The notes under the pieces were generated by a model. The model made no database searches. It was not told the origin of the DNA and saw only the letters and a list, made by a program, of their open reading frames with translations. DNA of 64,000 bases from contig NC_088295.1 in assembly GCF_032854445.1 (NCBI RefSeq), positions 76,222,709 to 76,286,708 of the forward strand. Direction: 5' to 3'. This document shows, piece after piece, positions 1-12,700 of the stretch (positions are counted from its first letter, which is position 1; every line of letters begins with the position of its first letter). The stretch comes from Liolophura sinensis. Its lineage: Eukaryota > Mollusca > Polyplacophora > Chitonida > Chitonidae. The translations under genes were made by a program, and so were the position numbers.

Positions 1-7
1 GATAACT

Positions 8-110
8 TGGCGGCTCTGTTGATTTTCTGTAATTGCATGATTTTGCTTACTTTAAACTGCAGTATTTCTGTTATAACACATCACCTAAATAAGGTATGCT
101 TTTCAAACCT
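8..110 (+). repeat. Dispersed repeat, copy 1
   Basis: ATTTTGCTTACTTTAAACTG, CAGTATTTCTGTTATAAC and ACATCACCTAAATAAGG match copies near 17283 and 52775. The class is unknown. Confidence 0.6.
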
Positions 111-617
111 CATATGGGATACTATATCAAAGAATTTATGAATTTGGGCCCCTATTTATCAAACTATTTAAGACTTCAGTCATAAATTGCATGTCCTTAA
201 AAGGCCGAACTCAGAACAGGAAAGAATCCAAATTGTGGTTAGTGCAATGTTCTGCAATAAAGAATCGGTGCACACCTTTCAAGCTTTCTAGAGCAAAGCA
301 TTTTATTTTCTAACTGTGTTCGAATTTTTGACTTAAGTCTTCAGACACTTGATAAATACAGGCTTTGGTTTAGTGTTGTCTTTTTTTTAACTTCATTTCA
401 CATGTGATACATATCTACTGAAGACAAAAAACATTTCAATTTTAAAGATTAAAAAAGTTCCCATAGGAAAATGAACTATTTTGTTCAGAATAACAGGAAC
501 CTGTCAATGTTTAATCAAATTTTCATGGCGTTAAAAGAATCTTCAGAGCCTGAAGAGATACAAATGACATGCTCAACCTAAAGCGTTGATATGCGTGCCC
601 CACGTAAGATAACTTAC

Positions 618-746
618 ATTGAGATCAAAATTTGGATTGTAAGTTTTCTGTGGGTTAAGGAATTTGCTGGGTGTGTCAATTCCCATCCTAGCAGCAGTGC
701 CTGGAGTTCTCACATTGCCTGCAGCGTGCCCATGTTCTGCCAACTC
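618..746 (-). CDS. TOPBP1: TOPBP1 exon after the BRCT5 linker
   Basis: This 43-codon phase-0 exon is the last TOPBP1 exon visible in the window. It carries GIDTPSKFLNPQKTYNPNFDL, which lines up with the short conserved DTPSKFL...PSFD segment between BRCT5 and BRCT6 in vertebrate TOPBP1. The acceptor is TTTATAG at its upper edge and the donor GTAAGT at 612-617. The gene continues off the left edge, so positions 1-611 are intron apart from a dispersed-repeat copy. Confidence 0.9.
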
Positions 747-3700
747 CTATAAAGACAACATAAGTTATCAGATACTTCTTCAATGACAATTTTTGCAATG
801 ACAAAAACTTCACACATATACACCTTTAAAACAGAGATCTCAACACCTATTAAGTTTTAATTTATGTTGTCTGAAACTTTATCTGCCAAGATTTGGGATA
901 CCTTTATTTAGCCATACTGTGGCCTACTTTGACTGCCATGCTGTGGCCTACCTTGACTCTGCCATGATTTGGCCTACTCTGCCATGATTTGGCCTGCCTT
1001 GACTCTGCCATGCTGTGGCCTACCTTGACTCTGCCATGCTGTGGTCTGGTAATGATGGGTGTGGCATACTGGGCTCCCTGATTTTCTTTCTGGCTGCTGC
1101 CCCCTGGTGGAGAGACATGAATTACGGGTGGCTGCGGCACGTCTGGGATGTGTTCTCGTGGGAGAGTCATGTCTGCATAGTCATCGTTTGGGAACGGAAC
1201 ATCTGGACAATCAGTACCAGAGTGTGGCTGCCCCTGGGCCACAGGTGCATCATTCTCTTCAGGAAGCTCAGTTTCCTGGTTAACTATGTCCACTCTTTGA
1301 TCAAATACTTCACACTTCTCATCACTTTGCTCATCATTTGATGCCTGCAATTTCTCTGCCTCGCCATTGTTCAGACTATCTCTTTTATCCTTGTTTCTTT
1401 TGTCAGCATGGGTGTTCTGTCCATTCTGTATGTCATGTTGAGCTGGAGGCGCCACAAGGTTAGGATTGTCAGTGTTTGTAAGACCACTGGTGGCTGGTTC
1501 TGTGCTATCTGTCTTCACATTGTCTATTAGATAATCACCTTCATTCTCCTGTTTACCTGATCTCGCACAGGCAAACAACCATCTGAGGCAAGAGAGCAAA
1601 TTCAGATCACATCAAGATACAGCTGATGAATGCTGACTGCTGTTTCTTCAGACATACATAATTTCTGTGTATTTCTAACAAAAGGCTTAGCCTATGATAT
1701 TCTATCTATTAAAACAAATTTTAAAAAAATTCTAAGAGAAAATGGAGTTGTAATACGGATTATAGCACAAGAATTATCTTTTCATATGATAATAAATTTA
1801 TCAATGCTAAAATACATAAAAAAACCTAATCCCAGTCCTATAGCTTTCATGATCAATACATATTTATTACCAGCACTACCACTGAGTACATACTGTTTAG
1901 AAACCGCTGGAAGCTTCCACTTCTTGGCGGCTGTATATTTGGATCCGCCTGCCTCTTTGGTAATAAGATGCGTGCTGGCTGCCAGGCCCTTGTTATCTTT
2001 ATTGTTAGCCTTACGCACAAAATACTCCTGACATCTGGGCCAAACAAATGATAAATATTTACATAAGATGCTTAAGAAATAATGTGTTCATGTCAACTGA
2101 CATGAAATATCAGAAATATGTTGGACAGTGCAGAAATCTAAGTACATGTACTGACAAAAACATTTCTTAAAAAAAAATAAATAAAAAAATTAACAAAAGC
2201 ATTTACAGCACTTTGTACATCTGTCAAGACATTTTATACTGATTTATTGGCACCTACACTGGTATACAAATTCTGGTGTGCTGTTTTTCTCTCAGCTGAC
2301 TAGCAGGAGTTATTACCTGGCTCCCAGGACTTCCGCTATATGCATCAAACAATCCCTTTCTGTACCCGAAAATCCACTGAAACCAGACAAATTAGCATTT
2401 TCAATTTGTATAACTTTAAAAATGTTACTTAAAAGTAATGAGTAGTAATAGCAAATGGGATATAAGCCAGTATCTCTTCTGCGTTTTTAATTTCTCTGAC
2501 CACCTCCTCAGTTACTTGTACTTACAAATGTTTTCATGTGTAGTATTCTAACAAATCTGATAAACTATAAGTGTATACATAATCCAATAGTATATAAGCC
2601 TGTAAGCAACAAATCAGGGGGGGGGGGGGGGGACAGACACAGCACTCACAGACTCACCTTATTGACAAGACACAGCCATCAAGGGGTGAGTTCTCATCCA
2701 CAATCTCCAGAGGGTGAAACAACTCATTATCATCTGCACACAGCAACTCCTCTTGCTCCAAACACATTTGCTACAAGAATATTAATTAACCATTAATGAC
2801 AAGAACAATTAAGGATTTCTTAGCTTCTTTTCGATGTTTTCCTTCTCACAACACCCTTAACCTCTGCTAACTCACAGGCTATCCTAGAAATGAGTAAATG
2901 ATTATGGCTAAACGTCTTCCAATAAATGATGTCTTACATTTGCCTTTAAGAGTGTTGACATGCTTGATAATCTCCTTGTTTTCTCTCACCTGCCGACTGG
3001 TAAATAATGATGTGCATTAAATATATGTACCTGTGTATATTTATTTATTTGATTGGCGTGTAATGCCGACTCAAAAGTTTGTCACTTTTATGGCGATGGT
3101 GAGGTTATTGGATAAAGGAAACTGGAGTAAACCACTGCTCATCACTACATATAAACCTTGAGATGTAAAACCCCTTCCAAAACACACTTGTGTACAAACA
3201 AAGAACATTTTAAGATTTACAAACAGAATACTGTGTTAAGTATCTCAAGAATCTGACAAATTTCCATAATCTAGGAAATACCCCCAAAGTCCAAAGAAGA
3301 TGACTCACAAGCCAAGCGTTGGTGAGGACATCTGTGACTGTTACTGTGACAGGATACCCTCCGATAGGTACAATGGCATAGTCACAAACCTGACGGCTGC
3401 CTCCAGACACAACTTTACCTGAAGTACAAAGACAGGAAATGTTGTAAGCTTCTATCTTTGTTAATTATACTGTCTTCTTCAACAAAACCATTTTATAACA
3501 AAAATTTATCCACATTAAGCTTAAAACTATAATAAACTGACTAAATACCATTGAGAACTGTACAAACAATCAGTGCAAATATTTTGACACATGCATACTC
3601 AAAGCATGAAAACAAATAATTATGTGACTCAATACAAGGCCTGTCATCTCTGAGCCTTGACATAACATGTACCAGACTTTACTTCAGCATTACTTGATTT

Positions 3701-6700
3701 TACTGAGGAAATAAGAATTGTGAATTAACAGCAATATACACTTCAGTGGGATAAAAACACCAAAGCAATGTACAGATGGCTAGAGTAAATCAATTTCTGA
3801 GCACAGTTATGATTCTCCTACCTCCATGTTCCTCTGTATATCCTGCTAACTCTGCCTGTTGATCATCCTCAAAACCCAAAAAGATAAATTTCTTCCCAGA
3901 AAATATTCCCCCATCTTGAGCTCCAGCACCAACTAAAATTCAAACAAAATGAAACTTTACATAACTTTAGAATATTTTTGGATAGCTAATGCTACATATA
4001 CAACAAGACAAAGTAACAGAAATTAAGACCTATCCATGTCAGCCTTTTTTCCTTTTACTTTCATTAATAAAAGCCCATTCAGTGTCCATGGTTATGTGAT
4101 GATCTTTCTTTCTTTTTCTGTCAGATGGCTCTATCAGGTGGGACAAATGAAATGATTGTTTCATCCAGTTGTGACAGTTATCTTTACGTTTTACTTCACC
4201 TTATGGTGGATACTACCAAAATTATACTAGAACTCAAATCTATGTCTAGTCCAACATACCCGGTTCCTGAGTGACATCACCACTGTTTTCTACAGGCTCA
4301 GCTACAGTTACTTCCCCTTCTGGCTGCACAGCTGAAACATTTACAATTCAACCATGAAAGATACAAATGTGTCAATTTTCAAGAGATATCTCAATGCAAC
4401 ATTTAATTTCTGATGACAATATATATACTTGGTGTTGTGAGCACTTGCATTTTACACTACAGTATGATTGGTTTTTTTTATTTTTTTAATATTTTACTTA
4501 GTACTCAAGAGTATTTCACTTGACAGATGACAGGCTGTCAAAAAGGTGAAGATTTTTTATCACAACACAATAGGAAGTGGATGTAGACAAGCGACTGATC
4601 TTCCTGTGCGTGAAATGTGTATGAAGATTGTCAAATCTCACTGATATCAGTCTGCTGCCTCATGTACTGGCTCATCAGCTCCGCCATCTCCCTATCCTCA
4701 TCTTCTGTATGATTAGCTGTCTCCTTCACACTCGGAGTGTCAGGACCAGCACATTTTACACTAAACAAACAAACAATTCGCCTCATTAAACAACAAAACA
4801 GGTACTTTACGATCTACCAAGATTTATTGTACATTTTTCAGAAGCATGGCTTGCAAGCAAAAGCTGAATGCATGAAATCATTCCACTGTAGAAATCAAAT
4901 TATGCATGAAGTACGCAATTAAGTAAAAGGAAAACCACTGAGGTAAGGGATTATCGAATAGGTTAACAGACAGCTATACAGCTACCTCAAGGGAAATATA
5001 ACCTTTCTTTCATTCTCAATCTTTGGAGAATAGCAAAAATTTCACGAAATCACAAAAAATTAAAATGTGCTCCTATAGAGACTTTAGGAAGTGGATTTTC
5101 ATTTCAAGTATAACTTATATGAGTATTATTTTCTATTATTTTGTAGTATTATGTTGTAGTTTACTAAACTGTCACATGAGAAGATTATTTTCACAACTAC
5201 TGAAGCGATGTGGTCCTTTCAGACACAAACAGCACTATTACAGCTTTCATACACTTATTTAGATGCCTATCAGATTAATCACGCTTCTCAAAATTCTTAA
5301 ACAATCCTGGCCAAGCCAGTGCATGTAGGAAAATAAACCTCAAGAGAGGCAAGTAACTCACACTTTGGGCTTTGCAGATGCAGACTCCAAGGGAGGCAAC
5401 TGTAGACAATAAAACTTCTTCTCGTCCTGCAGCTTGCCACACTTCAAACTTTCAACCAACCATGATGCTGTAACAACATGTGGCCTGAAACCACCATATA
5501 TAAATACAGGATATGACAGAATAAAATCATGTTACGTTAAAAACCACACAAATTTATTACAGAAGTTTGTAAGTATTGTTTTTATCACAGTGTGTACCTG
5601 AAGCTGGCCTGTTGTAGTGTTTTCAGATCCGTTGCTATCTTTTCTCCAATTACCCCATGATGCTGTAACACCATGTGGCCTGAAACCACCATATATAAAT
5701 ACAGGATATGACAGAATAAAATTATGTTACGTTAAAAACCACACAAATTTAGGACAGGAGTTTGTAAGTATTGTTTTCATCACAGTGTGTACCTGAAGCT
5801 GGCCTGTTGTAGTGTTTTCAGATCCGTTGATATCTTTTCTCCAATTACCACATGGGTAACACTGTCATTGATCTGGTTAAATCTGAAAAAAAAAATTATA
5901 TCATTTGTTATAGAAAATATGTGTTACCCATTCAACTAAAATTAGGACTGAATTTCTTAACCTGAAGAAGACATGAAGACTGATCACTCATAAATGTCAA
6001 CAGATCCAACATGTTTTTGAATTACCTTGTAGCTCCACCACAGTTTATAATTTTCCGTAATTTCTCCAACTGTGGGCCTCTAAATCCAGACAGGTATATC
6101 TGTAAATAAGCATCACAGGAAAAGTGTAATTAACATCATTCAGTTACAAGAGAATATGTAGTTTACTATTTCATCTGATTCTGTACAATAGCCATTGATC
6201 TAAATTACCTGTACACTTGTGAAAACGAACAGGCCTACGGTAAATAACCTAAAAATACACCCATGACTAAACTGCCCAATTCTAAAGGTTCTCTTGACCT
6301 GGGAGAAGTCTGGTGTTCTGAGGTTTGTTAGGGAGGTAGGACAACGTTCCACAGAAAAAATGCAAGTCTCAGCATGAAAAGTACTATTTTATGATATATA
6401 TTTGCCTCTAAAAATACACTTTTTCAGGCCAAATTTTAGATTATTTAACTAAGCCGAAGTTTCATTAAAAAATAAAGCATAACAAAAAAAAAAAATTCAA
6501 GAAAGAATGCTAAATTCACAACAGCTGTGACATCTTACAAAGTTTTCTGTCTGCTTGCACCCACTCCCCACATTGATGAATGTTAAACGAAGAGACTCAG
6601 GCTAAATTAATTTATTTATTTGTTTGATTGATGTTTTCCACCATACTCAAGAATATTTCACTTATAAGATGGCGACCAGCATTATCGTGGGAATAAACCA

Positions 6701-9700
6701 GGCAGAACCTGGGGGAAACCACATCCATCTGCAGGTAGCTGGCAGACCTTCCTATGTACAACCGCAGAGGAAGCCAGCATGAGCTGGACTTAACTCACAG
6801 AGACCGCATTCGAGAAGGGCTCCTCGGTTATTACACTGTGCTAGAGTGCTAACCATCTTAACCAAGGGGGCCCCTGGCTCAGGTTAAAAGATAATATTAA
6901 TTATCTCTTAAATGTAATGATAATGACAGGTTAATATTGACAGATGAAATTGACAGATGAAAAGGATTTTAGCTCTACTTTGTTTAGCCAGAGAAAGATT
7001 TTTTGCTGAATATACGAATGGTCAACTGATGTACTGACATTGAATAGTTAGACAAATGCACTACACAGGAATGGAAACTCAAAAAATTTTCAAAGAATTC
7101 ATTCACTTTTTTATCATTTTGAATCAGAATCATGTGTGTTTTATTTCATTAAAATCTGAAGGAAATTAGGAAACTTCCTATACCTACATGTATACCAAGT
7201 ACTTGATAAACCCTGATTTGACCATAGCCTACCAAGTAAAAGTCTGCAAAGGAACAATGGTTAATACATTGATGTCTACACATGTATGTTCTTCAATATG
7301 AACATTCCAACTCACCCTGCAGCCATCCAAGAACAGCTCTGCTGGGTATTTACTGAGGTCCAGCTCTAGCAGAGAGTCTACCTCATCTGTGCTGGTCAGT
7401 CTGGTCAAGTTTGTCTGAGCCGTCTCGTTCAGATGACTAAGATCAGGTAGATGGGAGATGGAGCTGATGTCATTCAAACTGGATAACCTTTGACCTATAC
7501 ACAGGAAACAATTCTCTCATATAGTCTTGTACTTAATCGAACAAGTGGTAAAAATTTGCAAAAACGTATAATTTGTCCACATTCACTTCCTTTGCCTCCA
7601 CAATTAAGCCGAATACAAAATTCTTACTACCATACCAAAATGGGTTGTCCAACTAGAAATATTTTGATAATTTGACATAACATGATATTTATCATCAAAC
7701 ATACATCTTATAAACCAATACTTAAATATGAAACCAATCAAATATACTATCATCATCTAATAAAAAACATACTGACGAAGAAAAGTGTACTTCACACTCA
7801 TTACCATGGTCATTACTCATTACCACTCTTCACTTCCGTGCTCTGCCTGGTTTCCTCTCCCCATAATAATGGCCACTGTCATATAAGTGACTTCTCATGT
7901 CTATTTCATTCAGCAACTCATTAAAACTTTTATTTCTAATGCTGACAAATTCATTACACAACTTCGATTTAGACAGATAAATATAGCATTCATGTATATT
8001 TACTGTCAAGGTTTCACTTTCAGACTCACTACATGAACCATGCGCAGTATTGTGTGCAGTAGACTATGAGTATTACCTTTGCCTTTCTTGTCCTTGTCTG
8101 GTGTTGATGTGGACACCTGGGCTCTCTGTGGCACGCCCTCAGCAGACTCCACCCTGTATTGCTCTTCATCCTGACAAAACCCCTTCTCCACACTGTCAGA
8201 CAGCCACTTTAGGGACACTATCTGGATCTTCCACTTACGTGCAAACTCATACTTTTGTCCTAAGTAAAAGTGATTGAAACGGTATTTTGTAAATTCAGTA
8301 TTCAGTAAATTTTAAATACCTGTTGTTGCTATCACCCAGATGAAGGTAATTCTGTATCCTGACAAGTTAAACACATAACCTATGTGTATGTGTAACACAG
8401 AATAACTAAACGACCTAAAAATTCGACCACAAAAGAGTATTACTAGAGGCAAATAAATGTCATGAGATTTACATTTTCCCATCATCCTACCTTCCACACA
8501 CCTCTCAAAGCACCTTTCTAAAATCAACAGAACTCCAAGAATCTAGAAAAATGAGCAACTTAGCCATGGTCAAAATGTTGGGTTATTTACGGTATATGTT
8601 ACCTTTTGGCTCTTTAATTATCAGGTGGGTGCACTCATTGACCTTCATTTCCCCCGAGTAAGATCCGCCTGTGAACAAGAATATTGTGCAATGTATGAAA
8701 ATTGTGACTTGCATGATAGAAATAAAACAATAACCCAAAACATCTATCACTTTGCCCTGTGATTAAGCCTGTACTCAAGGATAATACTATATCATTTATC
8801 TGACAACAATTGAAATGACTCATAAAATGAAACAATCACAATAACACCTAGTTATTAAGCTTTTACTCTTTACTTTCACTACTCCATCATAGTCTGTACA
8901 ACAAAACATCTTCATTCATAATGCTATTCCAGAGGTATTCAATACTTCTATTCAGGCAAATGAATTTGATGCGTAACACCATACTTAGAACTTTCCACCT
9001 ATGTGGTGGTGATCAGTTTCATTGTTCAACGAAACCAGAATGCCCAAGGGAAACCAATGGCCCTTGGCAAGTTACATTTTACTGTAGAGTGATATTGCAT
9101 GCAATATTGGCTGGGATTCACCCACCATATAACAGCCAAGTAATGCTCCCCTACAAAATGAAAAGCAAATTTTTTTTTACCTTCAGCTTCAACTAATGAC
9201 TTGACTTGCTTGCGTTTCTCTGAATCTAGGCCAGACACTGTGATCACCATGTTTTTGAAGATCGGGCATTTCCATTTCTGAAACTGTTCATCTGTGCCGT
9301 GAAGGTGTCTGAGAAGTACAAGCAATTCAAACTGCTCAATAACTATCTCAATGTACGAGCAATTCAAATTAATCAATAACTATCTCAAATTTCAAGAAAT
9401 TCAGACTGTTCAATAACTATCACAAAGTACAAGGAATTCAAACTGATCAATAACTACCACAAATATAAGTAATTCAAACTGCTCAATAACTACCACAAAA
9501 TATAAGAAATTTAAACTAAAATTTTTGTCAGTTGCTTGTACTGAATCTCAAAAGTACAAGCAATTCAAACTGCTCAATAATAATAACAAAGAATAAGCAA
9601 TTCAGACTGGTCAATAACTATCACAAGTATAAGCAATTCAAAGTGCTCAATAACCATCACAAACTACAAGCAATTCAAACTGCTCAATAACCATCACAAA

Positions 9701-12700
9701 GTACAAGCAATTCAAACTGCTCAATAACCATCACAAAGTACAAGCAATTCAAACTGCTCAATAACTATCATAATGCATCTGTAAAGTCACAATCCAGTTC
9801 CTAAAACAATGTATTCAAATCCAAATTAACCTGTAAGGTCATTATGTAACACCTGAAATCATGTCTTAAATTAACTGAAGAATGGTATACAACCGCCAGG
9901 TGGCCTAATATTTAACATGCTAGCGTACAACAATGAGCCATGACCCTCTCAAAAATGTGATAACTATGAGTAAAAAAACACACACACACACACCTGCATT
10001 AACTGTCGTAACCCTACCTGTTTTTCCCCTTGTTCCAGACTTGTTCAACCCATTCTGGTGACATGATGTGTTTACCCAAACCTCCAGCTACCTACAGAGT
10101 AAATTGTATATTCTCCATAAGGTACAACATATGGGAAGTAATCACCACTTAACTGCCAAAAAGAAATGACTCAATAAATGGAAATACCTGCAACAAAAAT
10201 CAACCAACTGATTTCTTTCACTAAATTCCATAAGCCAAGTGTTTTCAGGACTGAATGTTAAAACAGCATTAAACAAGAATCAGAATAGATATTTATTCAC
10301 GTTTTTTTTTTAATAGAATGTTCAAGAATATTTCTGATGGAGAAATAAACTTACAATGTACTTCTTACTGCCTACTTCTCCAGCCACCAGGTGTGTCACA
10401 TACTCAGTGAAGTCCTTACTAACTTCTCCTCCCATCCACTGCACTTTCTGCATTACATCTTCCTGCACACAGAAGCCATTTGCAGCCATACTTTTATGTT
10501 CTTGTGTTTACATAAAATACATGGAACTAACACGTGTTTGTGTTTAATTAATGCAAAGAAAGGCTAAATGAAAGACAAAATCAGGGCAACATGAATGCAT
10601 AAAATTCATCACGGAAATACAGGTAACATCACCATCACTGCTTTAAGAACACTTCTGCGGTAATAATGACTGCATTGGAAGGGGCAAATCTATGCACTGG
10701 GAGAATCAGGAGAGAAATAAAACAATACACTTTCTTGCCTGCCTCCATTATGATTTTTATATCACATACAAATTTTTTTTTAAAGATTTAAATTATTTGG
10801 AGTATAGATAATGGTACATGGCATGGGGACAATCATGTGACAAAGGAAGTAAAACAAAACATTCAGTTACAAAAAAGGCAATAAAATTCCTACTCTGGTT
10901 TTCTTGTCAAGGCTGGTACAGCTTATTATTAAATCTTTCATGGCAAGGCTGTAAATAGGCACTTTCCTCTTTGGTATTCCCTGGAAAAATAAAATGCCAG
11001 CATTAAAAGCACGTTGGTGGCATTGCTACTATAAAGTTAGTACATACAACGCTCGAGTAAATCCAGTGTTACAAGTATTTATACACCTGGTACAAATGAA
11101 GGAAGCTTAAACTATGTTAGTTTATGAAAACATTATTGTTATAGCGTGTACCAGAATATTCCTTTAAAAAGTAAAGTTGGCATAGTCCTTTGTGCATGCA
11201 TATGATACAGCTGCAAATCATACTAACCACTTTGAGATGAAGACATGACAGCACACACTGTGGACCAAATACCCTGACAACAAAAAGATGGGATATTTCA
11301 TGCAAATACTTTGAGTTTGTTTGATTCTGAAACCATTATGATTATGAAATCAAATAGTATCAAATCTCAAACATGTCACATATACACAGATCTACAGAAC
11401 CATGGATGGTCATGGGTTTCCTTCCACTATAATGCTGGCTGTTGTCAGATAAGTTAAATATTCTTGAGTACATTGTAAAACACCAATGAAATAAATAAAT
11501 AAATAAATAGATGTACACTTATATAATTAGAGAACACTAGTTGTAGTAAATATGATCATATTTACTTAACCATACAAACAACTTGTGATTGTAGAGATGT
11601 GAAAAAATAATTCAGTACTACAATGGCTACGGCAATGGAAATAAGAACATTAGGTCAACTTCTATTTATATCACCTACAATATACAACTGTCTACTGAGT
11701 ATGTTTTCATGTAATCTTCCAAGGCAACAAAAGAAAGACATTTTACTTTTATCTGTTGTAAAATCAAGTGCTGAATACAAGTAGTGATAACTTTTTAATT
11801 CTGATTCTTGTAAAATAATATTTATCAGTACCTGCATCCAATAGATGCTAAATGTTCAAAAGCATTTCCACGAAAGGGATCAATAATATAAACACAGTTC
11901 TTCTGTCTTTCTTTCACTTTCAGGCAATCTGACTTGCTGACCCAAACTGGGTGAAAACCATTTTCCAGCATGATCTGAAAGAAAATTCATGAAATAATAC
12001 TGTGTTATGTTACAACAAAATTTACCCGTAGTGTACATAATACAAGAAGTGTAGAACAAAAGTGTTCCGAAAATTTAAAACTTCGCTATATACAACATAA
12101 ATAACCATGCTGACAAAGGGTAACAGTATTCTGTTTATCCATCAAAAATACTGGCGTAAAATAAACAAGTAAAACATCACAAGACTATATCGCCAAAATT
12201 TTGATACATAGAGATTATCATCACACTGTGCTGATCTGCGAGGTTGATAGGGCAATGCAACAGCAGAGAACGAGAGCAGATGCGACGATGCAGGTCTGCA
12301 CAGTGTAATGATAATCTATTTATCATATACCTTCTATTGACACTACTTTGGGGGCCATAAAATCCAGATATTTCTTCAGACTACTTTGCGTATAGTGTCT
12401 GGCAGTGCATAGGCCGTCATGACACTCACAAACTATTATGCGCACATGGATTTCGTTCAAAATATCCAAATAGTTGAGCACCGCAGAAGACACAAACATT
12501 GCATAAAAAAAATAAATAAATAAACAAAGAAAATAAAATAAAACAAATACTCGAAAAACCATGGAAATATTATTTATACAACATCAAGTAAGTATAGCTG
12601 GCTTTTCAAAACACAGATGCTCAATGCAAGTACTGTAACATTTATATAAACATCATCTCAAACCTGACAAGTAGCATTTTAAAATTGAGCATAGCAGCTG

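Noticed and set aside
1630..2031. A 133-codon plus-strand open frame
   Set aside because: It is opposite TOPBP1 exon 20, whose minus-strand frame carries the BRCT5 motif GGSKYTAAKKW.
9317..9770. CRISPR-like array of direct repeats
   Set aside because: Units of about 37 bp run on without unique spacers, drift gradually, and lie in a eukaryotic intron. It is a minisatellite.
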